Source of the DNA: Inhella crocodyli
Lineage (GTDB): Bacteria; Pseudomonadota; Gammaproteobacteria; Burkholderiales; Burkholderiaceae_C
Direction of reading: 5' to 3'
NCBI RefSeq assembly: GCF_004004565.1
Contig: NZ_SACM01000001.1
Span: forward strand, 186,001 to 250,000
DNA length: 64,000 nt
Under the pieces are notes generated by a model, which was not told the origin of the DNA, searched no databases, and worked only from the letters and a program-made list of their open reading frames with translations. Shown piece after piece: positions 39,541-49,414 of this stretch; positions within the stretch are counted from its first letter, which is position 1, and each line of letters starts with the position of its first letter. The position numbers were made by a program, and so were the translations under genes.

Positions 39541-40526
39541 ACTTCTTTGCGGTGCTGTTTGCCTTGATGCTGGAGCAGCTCAAGCCGCTGCCGCACGGCA
39601 ACGCCGTGCACCGTGGCGTGGTGGCTTGGTCCAAGTGGTGTGGGCGCAATTTCGACGCTGGGGCGCCGCACCACGCGACGGTCGTGTGGCTGGTCACCGT
39701 CATGGTGCCCACCGTGCTGGTCGCCGCGATTTACTGGTTGCTCGCGACGTATTCGGTGCTGGCGGCCTTGGCCTGGGACGTGGCGGTGCTCTACCTGACG
39801 CTGGGCTTCCGCCAGTTCAGCCACTACTTCACCGACATCCGTGACGCGTTGGAGCGCGGCGACGAACAGGCGGCGCGGCAGCACTTGGCGCAATGGCAGC
39901 ATGTCGATGTGAGCGAGTTGCCGCGCACCGAGCTGTTGCGCCATGCGATCGAGCACTCCTTGCTGGCGGCACATCGGCACGTGTTCGGTGTGTTCTTCTG
40001 GTTCGTGGTCCTGTCCACGCTGGGCTGCGGGCCTGCTGGGGCCGTGTTGTTCCGCTTGGCCGAGTTCGCGAGCCGGTACTGGGCGTTTCGCAGCACGACT
40101 TTGGACACGCCCATCCACGAGCGCCTGAATCGCTGGGCCGAGCAGGCCTTCGCTTGGATCGACCACGTGCCGGCGCGGCTCACGGCCACGGGCTTTGCCA
40201 TCGTGGGGAACTTCGAGGAGGCGGTGAACGGCTGGCGCCGGGACGCGCACCTGTGGGCGCACGAGAACGAGGGCGTGATCCTGGCCGCGGCGGCGGGTGC
40301 CGTCGGGGTCCAACTGGGGGGCGCAGCCGCCCCGGGCATGACGCCCGACCGCAGCAAGACGCTCAACGCCGGCGCGCCATCGGGTGCGAATGCGGCCGTG
40401 GGCTCGACGCCCGGTGACGCGCCGCACAACGGTCATTTGGTGTCGGTGGTGCGGCTGGTGTGGCGTTCGGTGGTGCTGTGGATGCTCCTGCTCGCGCTGT
40501 TGACGCTGGCCAAGCTCATCGGCTGA
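39537..40526 (+). CDS. CobD/CbiB-family membrane protein
   Basis: A 329-residue membrane protein with about four to five helices. It starts MNFFAVLFALMLEQLKPLP and contains GFRQFSHYFTDIRDALERGDE and the WRRDAHLWAHENEGVIL stretch, common to the Burkholderiales CobD/CbiB-like family. The true CobD/CbiB enzyme attaches aminopropanol in cobalamin synthesis, but no other cobalamin gene is present here and relatives sit next to a Nudix gene in many genomes. An AmpE-like regulatory role is equally possible. Function unresolved. Confidence 0.8.
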   Translation: MNFFAVLFALMLEQLKPLPHGNAVHRGVVAWSKWCGRNFDAGAPHHATVVWLVTVMVPTVLVAAIYWLLATYSVLAALAWDVAVLYLTLGFRQFSHYFTDIRDALERGDEQAARQHLAQWQHVDVSELPRTELLRHAIEHSLLAAHRHVFGVFFWFVVLSTLGCGPAGAVLFRLAEFASRYWAFRSTTLDTPIHERLNRWAEQAFAWIDHVPARLTATGFAIVGNFEEAVNGWRRDAHLWAHENEGVILAAAAGAVGVQLGGAAAPGMTPDRSKTLNAGAPSGANAAVGSTPGDAPHNGHLVSVVRLVWRSVVLWMLLLALLTLAKLIG

Positions 40527-40550
40527 GCCCCCAGCACGCACCCAAGAAAA

Positions 40551-40580
40551 AGGCCCCGCTGTGCGGGGCCTTGTCGTTTC
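40551..40580. terminator. Bidirectional terminator between CobD-like and S9 peptidase genes
   Basis: AAGGCCCCGC (40551-40560) and GCGGGGCCTT (40564-40573) form a 10-bp perfect stem with a 3-base loop. On the minus strand it continues TTTTTCTT; on the plus strand GTCGTTT. It is best for the minus-strand peptidase gene and usable for the plus-strand gene. Confidence 0.88.
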
Positions 40581-40592
40581 AGCCTTCGAGCG

Positions 40593-42605
40593 TCACTTCA
40601 GGATGGTCTGTTGCATGAACAAGATCATCGCCAGCTGCTGGTAGTCGTTGTTCTCTTTGCGGGCGAAGCCATGGCCTTCGTTCTCGGCCCGCAGGTACCA
40701 GACGGGCGTGCCGAGTTCGCGCACCTTGGCCACGATCTGCTCGGCTTCGGTGTACGGCACGCGCGGGTCGTTCTTGCCTTGGATGACGAACAAGGGCTTC
40801 TTGATCTTGCTGGCGTTGGTCAGGGGCGAGATGCGTTCTTGGAACTCGCGCATGGCCGGATCGCGCTCGTCGCCGTACTCGACGCGGCGCAGGTCCCGCC
40901 GGTAGCTTTCGGTGTTGTTCAAGAAGGTGACGAAGTGGCTGATGCCCACGATGTCGATCGCCCCGGCGATGCGGTCGCTGTAGTGCGTGGCGACGGCCAG
41001 GCTCATGTAGCCGCCGTAACTGCCACCGGCCACGATCACGCGGTCGGCGTCCAGGTCGGGCTGGGTCTTGATCCAGTCGAGCAGGGCGCCGATGTCCTTG
41101 ACCGAGTCCTCGCGCTTGAAGCCGTTGTCCAAAGTCACGAAGGTCTTGCCGAAGCCGGTCGAGCCGCGCACGTTGGGCTGGATGACGGCGATGCCCAGTT
41201 CCTGGATGAAGTACTGCCAGCGGCCCATGAAGCCGACCGTGGCTTGCGCCTCGGGGCCGCCGTGGATGCTGATGAGCACCGGGCGCTTGCCGGTGAAGCT
41301 GGCGGGCGGGCGGCTCAGCAGGCCGCTGATGCTCAGACCGTCAAAGCTCTTCCAGCGCACGATCTCGTGGTCGCGGTAGGTGCTGGGGTCCAGGCCGGCC
41401 GGCACCACCGCCTTCGTCCATTGCGCGTTCTCGCCCTTCGCGTTGAGCACGTGGATCTGGCTCGGGCCCTGGGCGCTGTTGACGCTGTAGGCCATCAGCG
41501 GCAGCTTGGGGTGGAAGGCCGTGGTGCCGACCGAGCCGGCCGCCACCGTTTTTGGCACCGGGACCTCTTTCCAGGTCTTGGTGTTCAGGAAGCGGATCTC
41601 GTCGCGGCCGTCCACGTTGGCTTGCAAGGCCATGGTTTTGCCGTCGGCGCTCATCGATCCACCGCTGATGTCCCAGGCAATGTGCGAGGTCAAGCGCTTC
41701 AGGGATTGGGTCTTCAAATCGAACAGGGCCAGTTCGCGGAACTCGCCGAACTTGTCGGTGGAGACGAAGAGCGAGCGACCGTCCTTGCTGAAACTGCCAC
41801 CGAAGTAAACCGCCTTCGCCTCGCTGCTGCCCGGCTGGGGCAGCAACTGCACGGGTTTGCCGGCGTTGGGGCCGTCGAGGTCCATCAGCCACAGCTGGGA
41901 CTCGTTGACGCTGATGTAGCGGGTCAGCGTCATGCGCTTGCCGTCGTCGCTGATGTCGCCACCGAACCAACCGCCACCTTCCAGTTCGACCAACTTGCGG
42001 CGCTCGACCACCGGGTCCTTGGCCTCGGGGTTCACGGCCCAGAAGGTGGTCATGACCTTGGCCCGCGTGCCGCCTTGGGCGGTGCGGTCGATGGGCACGC
42101 TGCCGTACACGATCTCGCCCTGCGGCTTGCGCCAGCCATTGAGGGCGTGGCGCTCGTCCGTCGGGGTCAGTTGCACCGCGGCGCCGCCGTCAAAGCCTTG
42201 GCGGTAAATCTGCGTCACTTCGTTGCCGCCGCTGGCCCGGCTGAACACGATGAAGCGGCCGGCCTTGGGTTCGTAGCTGCCGCCACCGGCGGGCTCAGGC
42301 CCCTGCGTGACGGGGGTCAGGGTGCCCAGTGCGGTGTCGAGTCGGAACAGCTGGGCGGTGCTGGCGCCGGCATCGCGGTGGCTGACCAGCATTTCGGCCC
42401 GGGTGGGGTGCCAATCGGAGAAGGCATGACCGCGGAACTCGGTGTAAGCCGCCACGCGCCGTGCCAGCGCCTGGGTGACGGGCGGAATGCCCTCGATGTG
42501 CAGGGCCGCCGGCGGCGTCACGAGCTCGGTCGATGGGGCTTGCGCGAATGCGGCACCGCTGGCCAAGAACAGGGCCAGCACCAGGGGGCGAATCAGAGGC
42601 TTCAT
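40593..42605 (-). CDS. Secreted S9 prolyl-oligopeptidase-family peptidase
   Basis: A 670-residue enzyme with a Sec signal peptide (cleavage near AAFAQAP). An N-terminal beta-propeller-like region is followed by the alpha/beta hydrolase domain. The catalytic Ser529 is in GGSYGGYMSL, Asp is in GKNDPRVPY and His in NEGHGFARKEN. It is expected to cut short peptides in the periplasm, in the S9 dipeptidyl/acylaminoacyl-peptidase group. It is monocistronic with its own terminator. Confidence 0.93.
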   Translation of the reverse strand: MKPLIRPLVLALFLASGAAFAQAPSTELVTPPAALHIEGIPPVTQALARRVAAYTEFRGHAFSDWHPTRAEMLVSHRDAGASTAQLFRLDTALGTLTPVTQGPEPAGGGSYEPKAGRFIVFSRASGGNEVTQIYRQGFDGGAAVQLTPTDERHALNGWRKPQGEIVYGSVPIDRTAQGGTRAKVMTTFWAVNPEAKDPVVERRKLVELEGGGWFGGDISDDGKRMTLTRYISVNESQLWLMDLDGPNAGKPVQLLPQPGSSEAKAVYFGGSFSKDGRSLFVSTDKFGEFRELALFDLKTQSLKRLTSHIAWDISGGSMSADGKTMALQANVDGRDEIRFLNTKTWKEVPVPKTVAAGSVGTTAFHPKLPLMAYSVNSAQGPSQIHVLNAKGENAQWTKAVVPAGLDPSTYRDHEIVRWKSFDGLSISGLLSRPPASFTGKRPVLISIHGGPEAQATVGFMGRWQYFIQELGIAVIQPNVRGSTGFGKTFVTLDNGFKREDSVKDIGALLDWIKTQPDLDADRVIVAGGSYGGYMSLAVATHYSDRIAGAIDIVGISHFVTFLNNTESYRRDLRRVEYGDERDPAMREFQERISPLTNASKIKKPLFVIQGKNDPRVPYTEAEQIVAKVRELGTPVWYLRAENEGHGFARKENNDYQQLAMILFMQQTILK

Positions 42606-42670
42606 GGGTCTTCACCGGGTTGGGAAAAGCAAGATTGTGGGCAGCGCCGCCCGCCGTGCCAAAAGTCCGC

Positions 42671-43285
42671 CTAGAACGGGCAAGGGCATTCCAGGTGCAG
42701 TTGCTGCCCCTGGGGGTGGGGCAGCGACAGCGCCTGCGCGTGCAGCAGCAAGCGTGGGGCGGGTCGCTCGGGGTCGTACAGCGCATCGCCCACGATGGGG
42801 TGCCCGATCGCCAGCAGGTGCACCCGCAGTTGGTGAGCCCGCCCGGTGAGGGGGGCCAAGGCAAGCCGGCTTTGCACGCCATCGAAGGCCAGGCGTTGCC
42901 AGGCGGTTTGGCTGGGTCGCCCGTGCACGGGGTCCACGAGCTGCCGGGGGCGGTTGGGCCAGTCGGCGGCCAGCGGCAGATCGATCAGGCCAGAGGCCCC
43001 CGGGTCGCCCCAAACGACGGCGACGTAGTGCTTCTGCACCTGCCGTTGTTCGAACGCGCGCGACAAGGCCTGCTGCGCCGCCAAGTGCCGGGCGAACACC
43101 AGCAAGCCGGAGGTGGCCTGGTCCAAGCGGTGCACGACCAAGGCCCCTGGGTGCCGGGCCTGCACGCGCCCACTTGCGCAGTCTTGCTTGTCGGGCCCGC
43201 GGCCGGGCACCGAGAGCAAGCCGGCGGGCTTGTCGATCGCGATCAGGTCCTCGTCCAGGTGGACGATGGTGACCTCAGAAGGCAT
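42671..43285 (-). CDS. RluA-family pseudouridine synthase
   Basis: A 204-residue pseudouridine synthase. The catalytic motif is VVHRLDQATSGLLVFA with Asp55. The N-terminal DEDLIAIDKPAGLLSVPG and C-terminal GRAHQLRVHLLAIGHPIVGD segments are standard. No S4 domain is present, as in RluA itself, so the target may be 23S rRNA/tRNA (RluA-like), but that is not certain. The ATG at 43285 lies 11 bases inside the upstream phosphatase gene. Confidence 0.93.
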   Translation of the reverse strand: MPSEVTIVHLDEDLIAIDKPAGLLSVPGRGPDKQDCASGRVQARHPGALVVHRLDQATSGLLVFARHLAAQQALSRAFEQRQVQKHYVAVVWGDPGASGLIDLPLAADWPNRPRQLVDPVHGRPSQTAWQRLAFDGVQSRLALAPLTGRAHQLRVHLLAIGHPIVGDALYDPERPAPRLLLHAQALSLPHPQGQQLHLECPCPF

Positions 43286-43751
43286 CCACCCAGCCCGATT
43301 GCAGGGCGCTTTGAGGGTTGGAGCCGGCCCGTTGCACGGTGTGCAGCGCGTCCTCGGTGGCCAGCCCAAGGCTCTTCAGAACACAGGCGGCGACGGTGCC
43401 GGTGCGGCCGATGCCGTGGGCGCAGTGCAGCAGCACCGACTCGCCGGCGCGCAGCGCCTGCGCCAGCTCGCGCACCCCGTCGGCAAACGCTTGGGCATCG
43501 GCGTGGAGGCCGAAGTCGGCCATGGGCAGGGCCTGCCAAGGGCAGGGCAACTGCTGATGCTGGATGGCGTGGGCGTAGGCGGGCGAGCCGGCTTCGACCT
43601 CGCGCCAGGGTGTGAGGCAGACGATGCGCGTCAGCGCGGCCGCACGTGCCAGGGTGACGAAGTCCGACCAGGCTTCACGGCGACCGGGCATGGCGTGCAG
43701 CCACACGCGGCCGGGCACGCCGGCAGGCAAGGGCAGGGGGCGAAAACTCAT
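43275..43751 (-). CDS. Protein tyrosine / dual-specificity phosphatase-like protein
   Basis: A 158-residue phosphatase with the C-x5-R loop HCAHGIGRTGT (Cys110, Arg116). The general-acid side could be the Asp in PMADFGLHADA, placed 20-30 residues before the loop as in dual-specificity enzymes. The small size fits a stand-alone domain. It overlaps the RluA gene by 11 bases, so they are co-translated. The physiological substrate is unknown. Confidence 0.9.
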   Translation of the reverse strand: MSFRPLPLPAGVPGRVWLHAMPGRREAWSDFVTLARAAALTRIVCLTPWREVEAGSPAYAHAIQHQQLPCPWQALPMADFGLHADAQAFADGVRELAQALRAGESVLLHCAHGIGRTGTVAACVLKSLGLATEDALHTVQRAGSNPQSALQSGWVDAF

Positions 43752-43784
43752 GCGGGCATTGTCTCGGTGATCCAATGCGCCGTC

Positions 43785-44282
43785 ATGAACGAACACGATC
43801 ACCCGGCCGTGGCCCGCGTGGCCGCGGCCTTGCACGCGGCCGGGCACCCGCACGGGCCCCATTGGCTGCCCACCGGGGCCCACACCGCGGCCGAGGCCGC
43901 TGCCCAGCTCGGCGTGCCCTTGGGCGCCATCGCCAAGAGCGTGCTGATGCGCGCCGGCGACGGCGCGGTGTTGTGCATCACCGCGGGCGACCGCCGCGTG
44001 GCGGCCGACCGACTGCCGTCGACCCTGGGCCCGGTCCGCCGCGCCGATGCCGACACGGTGCGCCGTCACACCGGTTTTGCCATCGGGGGGGTGTCTCCGC
44101 TGGGCTTTGCGCCGGCCGAGGGCGCCAGCGCCCCCGTGCTGGTGATGGACGACAGCCTGTGGCGCTTCGAGCGCGTGTGGGCGGCCGCCGGGCACCCCCA
44201 CGCGGTGTTTCCGGCCGCGCCGGACGAGTTGCTGCGCCTGAGCAGCGCCCAACGGGGCGACTTCAGCGATGCCGCGGGTTGA
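43785..44282 (+). CDS. YbaK/EbsC-type aminoacyl-tRNA deacylase
   Basis: A 165-residue member of the YbaK/ProX editing family. Seen are the Lys-containing [26 protein letters not shown], the [12 protein letters not shown] loop (GXXXP motif) and [25 protein letters not shown]. Family members hydrolyse misacylated Cys- or Ala-tRNA(Pro). It starts 33 bases from the divergent phosphatase gene and overlaps DUF1289 by 14 bases. Confidence 0.93.
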   Translation: MNEHDHPAVARVAAALHAAGHPHGPHWLPTGAHTAAEAAAQLGVPLGAIAKSVLMRAGDGAVLCITAGDRRVAADRLPSTLGPVRRADADTVRRHTGFAIGGVSPLGFAPAEGASAPVLVMDDSLWRFERVWAAAGHPHAVFPAAPDELLRLSSAQRGDFSDAAG

Positions 44283-44487
44283 GTCGCCCTGCATCAACGT
44301 GTGCCGCATCGAGGCACGCAGCGGCCTGTGCGAAGGCTGCGCCCGCACCTTGGACGAGATTGCAGCCTGGGCCCAAGCCAGCGACGCCGAGCGGCAGCGG
44401 GTGATCGACCAGTTGCCCCTGCGGCGCCGGCAGGCGGGCTGGCCCGCCACGGGCCTGCTTCTCGGGCCCCCAGGGGGAACGGTGTGA
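44269..44487 (+). CDS. DUF1289 small cysteine-rich protein
   Basis: A 72-residue protein with four cysteines in the DUF1289 order ([29 protein letters not shown]; Cys8, 12, 21, 24), which may bind a metal or Fe-S cluster. Function unknown. It overlaps both neighbours (14 bases with YbaK, GTGA with the isomerase), so it is part of a tightly coupled operon. Confidence 0.9.
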   Translation: MPRVESPCINVCRIEARSGLCEGCARTLDEIAAWAQASDAERQRVIDQLPLRRRQAGWPATGLLLGPPGGTV

Positions 44488-45140
44488 AGACCATTCGCTT
44501 TTACTTCGACCCGATTTCGCCCTACGCGGCGTTGGCGTTCTGGCGCCTGCCCGAGGCCTTGGTCGGCCGCAGCTACACCGTGGACTACGTGCCCATCTTG
44601 TTCGCGGCCTCGCTGAAGGCCCACGGGCACAAGGGTCCGGCGGAGATCGCCCCCAAACGCGCCTGGACCTACCGTCAGGTCGCGTGGCTGGCGCGGGAGC
44701 AGGGCGTGCCGCTGCGCATGCCCGCGGCCCACCCGTTCAACCCCTTGCCGTTGCTTCGCTTGGCCTGGGCCTGCGCGCCCGAGGGCCTGACGCCTTCGCG
44801 GCGGGTCGTGGCGCGTTTGATGGCCCATGTGTGGCTGGCCGATGGCGCCGCGGTGGACGACGCCACGCGATGGGCTGCCTTGACGGCGGAACTGGCGCCG
44901 GCGCAGGCGCCCGACGGCGAGGTGGTGAAGCAACGCCTGCGGGCCGCCACCGACGAGGCCTTGGCGCGAGGCGTGTTCGGGGTGCCCACCTTCGAATTCG
45001 AGGGTCGCCTGTTCTGGGGCCAAGACAGCCTGCCGATGTTGGCGGCGGCGATGGACGGCGACGCGTGGTTCGACGGTCCGGCGTGGTCCGAGGCGGAAGC
45101 GCTACCGGTGGGGATTCAACGCAACAGGGAGCAGGGATGA
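44484..45140 (+). CDS. 2-hydroxychromene-2-carboxylate isomerase / DsbA-family protein
   Basis: A 218-residue thioredoxin-fold protein of the HCCA isomerase (kappa GST-like) group. [19 protein letters not shown] holds the active-site Ser position of HCCA isomerases in place of the DsbA CxxC, and the C-terminal [26 protein letters not shown] is the conserved cis-Pro/C-end region. The GTG start has GGGGGA upstream. The true substrate is unlikely to be naphthalene-derived here, since no aromatic pathway is adjacent; it is probably a GSH-linked isomerase of unknown role. Confidence 0.9.
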   Translation: MKTIRFYFDPISPYAALAFWRLPEALVGRSYTVDYVPILFAASLKAHGHKGPAEIAPKRAWTYRQVAWLAREQGVPLRMPAAHPFNPLPLLRLAWACAPEGLTPSRRVVARLMAHVWLADGAAVDDATRWAALTAELAPAQAPDGEVVKQRLRAATDEALARGVFGVPTFEFEGRLFWGQDSLPMLAAAMDGDAWFDGPAWSEAEALPVGIQRNREQG

Positions 45141-47149
45141 GCAACAAGGTGTTCGACGTCGAGGCCCTGTGGGCCCTGGCCCGGTTGGGCGAGCCCAGCT
45201 TGAGCCCGGATGGCAGCGAGGTGGTGGCCAGCGTGACGCGCTACGACATGGAGAGCAACCAGTCGCGCAGCAGCCTTTACCGCTTCTCCACGCTGGGCCA
45301 AGAGCCGAAGCGCTTGACCGAGTGCGGCGACAAGGACGGCGCTCCCCAGTGGAGCCCCGACGGGGAGCACATCGCCTTCATCGCGCGGCGTGAGCAAGGC
45401 GGGATGAAGGACGACGAGCCCCAGCTTTACCTGCTGCCCACCGACGGAGGCGAGGCGCGGCGGGCCGGCCATGTGCCCACCGGGGTGGTGGCCTTTCGCT
45501 GGCTGCCTGACAGTCGGCGCATCGTGCTCGTGTCCTGGGTGTGGCCAGAGCACAAGACCATGGACGCTCAGGCGAAGGCCTTGAAATCGTTCAAGGAGCG
45601 CAAGGAAACGGCGTACGTCACCAGCGACACCCTGTACCGGCACTGGGACCACCATGTGCCCATGGGACGCGTACCGCACCTGCTGCTGCTGGACACGCGC
45701 AGCGGCAAGGTGAGCGACCTGTTCGCGGGCACGGGCTATGAACTGACGCGCACCGACCCCGGGCTGTCGCACTTCGCGGTCTCTCCCAGCGGCCGCAAGC
45801 TGGCCTTTGTTTTCGATCCGGCCCAGGAGAAGCGGGTGGAGAACTGCCACGCGCTGGCCGAGTTGGACTTGAAGTCCCAGGACATCCAAGTGCTCCTGCA
45901 AGACGAGGACTGGGACTTCGGCGCGCCGGCCTACAGCCACGCAGGCCAGCACCTGGCGTTCTTGGCGGCCCACCGGGGTTTGAAGCACACCATGCCCGAG
46001 CAACTGGCCGTGCTGGACACGCAGGGCCAGTGGGCCGTGCTCAGTGGCGAATGGGACCGCAGCGTGACCGCACCCCTGCGCTGGGCCGACGACGACCTGT
46101 CCATCCGCTTCACGGCCGAGGACCAAGGCCGTCGCCACCTCTGGCGCTTCGACCTGAACAGCCGCCAGGCGCAGCGCGAGTTCGAGGGTGGCAACGCCAC
46201 GGCCTTCGACGCCAAAGGCGGCGCCGTGGTGGTGCTGCACGACAGCGTGCAGTTCCCGGCGCGCCTGAGCGTGCTGACCACGGGCACGCCGCGGCGCATC
46301 GAGTCGATCAACGACCCCATCCTGGCGTCCCATGCCTTCGGCCGCCATCAAGAGGTGACGCTGAAGGGCGCCCAAGGCGACCCGGTGCAGATGTGGCTGA
46401 TTTACCCGCCGGGCTTCAACCCGCGCAAGAAGCACCCGGTGATGCACGTCATCCACGGCGGACCTCACACGGCCTTTGGCGACAGCTGGCACTGGCGCTG
46501 GAACCACCAGGTCTTTGCCAACCAAGGCCACGTGGTGGCCTGCGTGAACTACCACGGCTCGTCGAGCTTCGGCCACGCCTTCCTCGACAGCATCACGCAC
46601 CGCTGGGGCCAGTTGGAATTGCAAGACGTGGAGGCCGGCACCGACTGGTTGCTCCAGCAGCCCTGGGTGGATGCCAAGCGCATCACCGCCACGGGCGGCA
46701 GCTACGGCGGCTACATGGTCGCGTGGATGAACGGGCACGTGAAGCCTGGGCGCTACCAGACCTACGTCTGCCACGCCGGCTGCTACGACTGGCAGGCCAT
46801 GTTCGCCACCGATGGCTACACCTGGTTCCCGAAGGAGTTGGGGGCCAGCTACTGGGACGACCCCAAGCACGTGGCCTCGCAAAGCCCGCACACCTTTGCC
46901 AAGCACTTCCGCACGCCCACCTTGGTCATCCATGGGGCCATGGACTACCGCGTCCCCGACGCGCAAGGGCTGGCCTACTACAACACCCTCAAGGCACAGG
47001 GGGTGGATGCACGCTTGGTGTGGTTTCCCGACGAGAACCACTGGATCCTGAAGCCCCGCAACAGCCGACTTTGGTACGGCGAGTTCTTTGCGTGGCTGAC
47101 GCGGCACGTCGGTCCGACGGCGTCGGGCAGAAAAAAAGCCAAGCCCTAG
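45137..47149 (+). CDS. S9C acylaminoacyl-peptidase-like oligopeptidase (cytosolic)
   Basis: A 670-residue S9 peptidase with no signal peptide. A WD40-like propeller (LSPDGSEVVASV, WSPDGEHIAFIARRE) is followed by the hydrolase domain. The catalytic Ser522 is in GGSYGGYMVAWMNGH, Asp is in HGAMDYRVPDAQG and His in PDENHWILKPRN. It is expected to remove acyl-amino acids or dipeptides in the cytoplasm. It has little in common with the secreted S9 protein at 40593-42605 beyond the fold. Its stop codon lies inside the convergent actP terminator hairpin. Confidence 0.92.
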   Translation: MSNKVFDVEALWALARLGEPSLSPDGSEVVASVTRYDMESNQSRSSLYRFSTLGQEPKRLTECGDKDGAPQWSPDGEHIAFIARREQGGMKDDEPQLYLLPTDGGEARRAGHVPTGVVAFRWLPDSRRIVLVSWVWPEHKTMDAQAKALKSFKERKETAYVTSDTLYRHWDHHVPMGRVPHLLLLDTRSGKVSDLFAGTGYELTRTDPGLSHFAVSPSGRKLAFVFDPAQEKRVENCHALAELDLKSQDIQVLLQDEDWDFGAPAYSHAGQHLAFLAAHRGLKHTMPEQLAVLDTQGQWAVLSGEWDRSVTAPLRWADDDLSIRFTAEDQGRRHLWRFDLNSRQAQREFEGGNATAFDAKGGAVVVLHDSVQFPARLSVLTTGTPRRIESINDPILASHAFGRHQEVTLKGAQGDPVQMWLIYPPGFNPRKKHPVMHVIHGGPHTAFGDSWHWRWNHQVFANQGHVVACVNYHGSSSFGHAFLDSITHRWGQLELQDVEAGTDWLLQQPWVDAKRITATGGSYGGYMVAWMNGHVKPGRYQTYVCHAGCYDWQAMFATDGYTWFPKELGASYWDDPKHVASQSPHTFAKHFRTPTLVIHGAMDYRVPDAQGLAYYNTLKAQGVDARLVWFPDENHWILKPRNSRLWYGEFFAWLTRHVGPTASGRKKAKP

Positions 47150-47166
47150 CGAACTGGGCTTGGCTT
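47131..47166 (-). terminator. Terminator of actP, overlapping the end of the S9C gene
   Basis: AAGCCAAGCCC (47136-47146) and GGGCTTGGCTT (47156-47166) form an 11-bp stem with a 9-base loop. On the minus strand it continues into a run of seven T (A-run 47131-47137). The stem includes the last codons and TAG stop of the convergent S9C gene. Confidence 0.85.
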
Positions 47167-47210
47167 GCAAGGGAGGGCTGCCAAGCCCTCCCGATCCTGC
47201 CGGAAATCGA

Positions 47211-48941
47211 TCAGTGCCCGCTGGCCCCAGCGGCACCCAGGCCGGTTTCCGAGCGCACCTGTTGGGCGGCAAAGGCGTCACGCTCCTTGCGAGCTTGTTG
47301 GCTGCGGTCCAAGACCGAAACCAGCCAGATGGTGACGAAGGCCAAGGTCATCGAGAACAGCGCGGGCGACTGGTAGGGGAACAGCGCCGAGCCCTTGGGG
47401 TTGCCCAGCGTGGCTTCCCACACCGAGGGGCTGACCACGGTCAGGCCCACCGAGCTGATCAAGCCCAGGAAGCCGCCCACGACCGCCCCTTTGGTGGTGC
47501 AGTCCTTCCACAGCACGCTCATGAAGAGCACGGGGAAGTTGGCGCTCGCGGCCACGGCGAAGGCCAGGCTCACCATGAAGGCGATGTTCTGCTTCTCGAA
47601 GGCGATGCCCAGCACGACGGCCACGACGCCCAGGGCCAAGGTGGTGATGCGCGAGACCTTCAGCTCCGAGGCGCTGTCGGCTTTGCCGTGCTTGATCAGG
47701 GTGGCGTAGATGTCGTGCGACACCGCCGAGGCGCCCGACAGGGTCAGGCCCGCCACCACGGCCAAGATGGTTGCGAAGGCCACGGCAGAGATGAAGCCGT
47801 AGAACACGTTGCCGCCCACCGTCTTGGCCACCAGCACCGCGGCCATGTTGGCCGTGCCGGCGCCGCCGCTGATCACGCCCTTGGTCGTGTCGGCCATGTC
47901 GGGGTTGGTCAGCACCAAGGTGATGGCGCCGAAGCCAATGATGAAGATCAGCACGTAGAAGTAGCCGATCCAGGTGGTGGCCCACAGCACACTCTTGCGG
48001 GCTTCCTTGGCATCGGGCACCGTGAAGAAGCGCATCAGGATGTGGGGCAAGCCGGCGGTGCCGAACATCAGGGCCATGCCGAAGCTGATGGCCGAGATCG
48101 GGTCCTTGATGAAGCCGCCAGGGCCCATGATGGACAGGCCGGCTTTGCCGGCCTCTTCCGCCGTTTTGCCGCCGTGGGTGGCGATGTCGGTCTTGACCGA
48201 CACGGCCTTGGCGAACAGGGCTTCGGGGCTGAAGCCGTACTGGGCCAGCACCATGACGGCCATGAAGGTCACGCCCGACAGCAGCAGCACGGCCTTGATG
48301 ATCTGCACCCAGGTGGTGGCCGTCATGCCACCAAAGAGCACGTAGACCATCATCAAGGCGCCCACCAACACCACAGCGACCCAGTAGTCCAGGCCGAAGA
48401 GCAGCTTGATCAGCGAGCCAGCGCCCACCATCTGGGCGATCAGGTAGAACGCGACGACCACGAGCGTGCCGCTGGCGGCGAAGGCCCGGATGGGGCCCGC
48501 TTTGAAGCGGTAGCCGGCCACGTCGGCGAAGGTGAACTTGCCCAGGTTGCGCAGGCGCTCGGCCATCAAGAAGGTGATGATGGGCCAGCCCACCAAGAAG
48601 CCGATCGAATAAATCAGCCCGTCAAAGCCCGAGGCCATCACGGCCGCCGAGATGCCCAGGAACGAAGCGGCTGACATGTAGTCGCCCGCAATGGCCAGGC
48701 CGTTCTGAAAGCCCGTGATGCCGCCGCCGGCGGTGTAGAAGTCGGCGGCCGAGCGGGTGCGCGCAGCGGCCCATTTGGTGATCCACAGCGTGCCCACCAC
48801 GAAGACGGCGAACATCGAGATCGCGGTCCAGTTGGTGGCTTGCTTGGCCGTCGTGCCCAGGTCGGCACCCGCGGCGACGGCGGCCCCGGCGCATGCCAAG
48901 CCGAGGAGGGTGGCAGCGATTGGTTTGGTCAGGGAGTTCAT
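47211..48941 (-). CDS. actP: Cation/acetate symporter
   Basis: A 576-residue sodium:solute symporter with about 13-14 helices. It matches Act[67 protein letters not shown]. It takes up acetate (and possibly other short acids). The N-terminal segment looks like a cleavable leader as in E. coli. It overlaps yjcH as ATGA and, with nearby acs, forms an acetate-use module. Confidence 0.96.
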   Translation of the reverse strand: MNSLTKPIAATLLGLACAGAAVAAGADLGTTAKQATNWTAISMFAVFVVGTLWITKWAAARTRSAADFYTAGGGITGFQNGLAIAGDYMSAASFLGISAAVMASGFDGLIYSIGFLVGWPIITFLMAERLRNLGKFTFADVAGYRFKAGPIRAFAASGTLVVVAFYLIAQMVGAGSLIKLLFGLDYWVAVVLVGALMMVYVLFGGMTATTWVQIIKAVLLLSGVTFMAVMVLAQYGFSPEALFAKAVSVKTDIATHGGKTAEEAGKAGLSIMGPGGFIKDPISAISFGMALMFGTAGLPHILMRFFTVPDAKEARKSVLWATTWIGYFYVLIFIIGFGAITLVLTNPDMADTTKGVISGGAGTANMAAVLVAKTVGGNVFYGFISAVAFATILAVVAGLTLSGASAVSHDIYATLIKHGKADSASELKVSRITTLALGVVAVVLGIAFEKQNIAFMVSLAFAVAASANFPVLFMSVLWKDCTTKGAVVGGFLGLISSVGLTVVSPSVWEATLGNPKGSALFPYQSPALFSMTLAFVTIWLVSVLDRSQQARKERDAFAAQQVRSETGLGAAGASGH

Positions 48942-49261
48942 CGCGCAGCGTCCTTCAAGATGTCGTGCGTGAGGGCATCGAACTCGCGGTTGGCCTTGCG
49001 CACGTAAATCCCGGTGACCACGACCGTGAACACGATGACGCCCATGCCGATGGGCACGCCCAGCGAGGTCACGCCCGCGCCGAGGGGCTGGGCCAGGAAG
49101 GGCTTGTCGAAGGCGATCAGGGCGATGAAGCCGTAGTACACGGCGAGCATCAGGGCCGTGAGGGCGAAGCCCAGCGCATTGCGCTTGCGTTTGAGCTCAA
49201 GGTACTTCGGGTGGCGCTGAACGCGCTCAACGATGGGGTCTCTCACGGCGGTCTCCTGCAT
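48938..49261 (-). CDS. yjcH: DUF485 membrane protein YjcH
   Basis: A 107-residue protein with two hydrophobic helices, starting [27 protein letters not shown] and ending [17 protein letters not shown], the DUF485 pattern. It is regularly encoded directly before actP and is thought to accompany it; the role is unproven. The start at 49261 matches homologues; an upstream in-frame start is not conserved. Confidence 0.94.
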   Translation of the reverse strand: MQETAVRDPIVERVQRHPKYLELKRKRNALGFALTALMLAVYYGFIALIAFDKPFLAQPLGAGVTSLGVPIGMGVIVFTVVVTGIYVRKANREFDALTHDILKDAAR

Positions 49262-49414
49262 GGGTGGGGTGGTTGCGGGAAGACGTGGCCAGCGCCTCAC
49301 CCTGCCTGGGCATTGTTTGGAGACGCCCTGACACGCAACTTACGCAGGCCCCGCTTTTGCGTGGCTGTCACCTTGGGATTTGCCCGGGGGTGCAAATGGC
49401 ACGGCGGTGGGCCG

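Noticed and set aside
39537-40526. Calling this gene cbiB of cobalamin synthesis
   Set aside because: No cobalamin context and only family-level similarity.
40611-42674. A 687-codon plus-strand open frame opposite the secreted S9 peptidase
   Set aside because: Antisense shadow; the peptidase on the other strand has a signal peptide and full catalytic triad.
44484-45140. Aromatic (naphthalene) degradation role for the HCCA isomerase
   Set aside because: No dioxygenase or aromatic-pathway gene is present; the operon partners are YbaK, DUF1289 and a peptidase.
40593-47149. The two S9 peptidases, both 670 residues, as a duplication
   Set aside because: Equal length is a coincidence. One is secreted and one cytosolic, and they share only the fold and catalytic surroundings.
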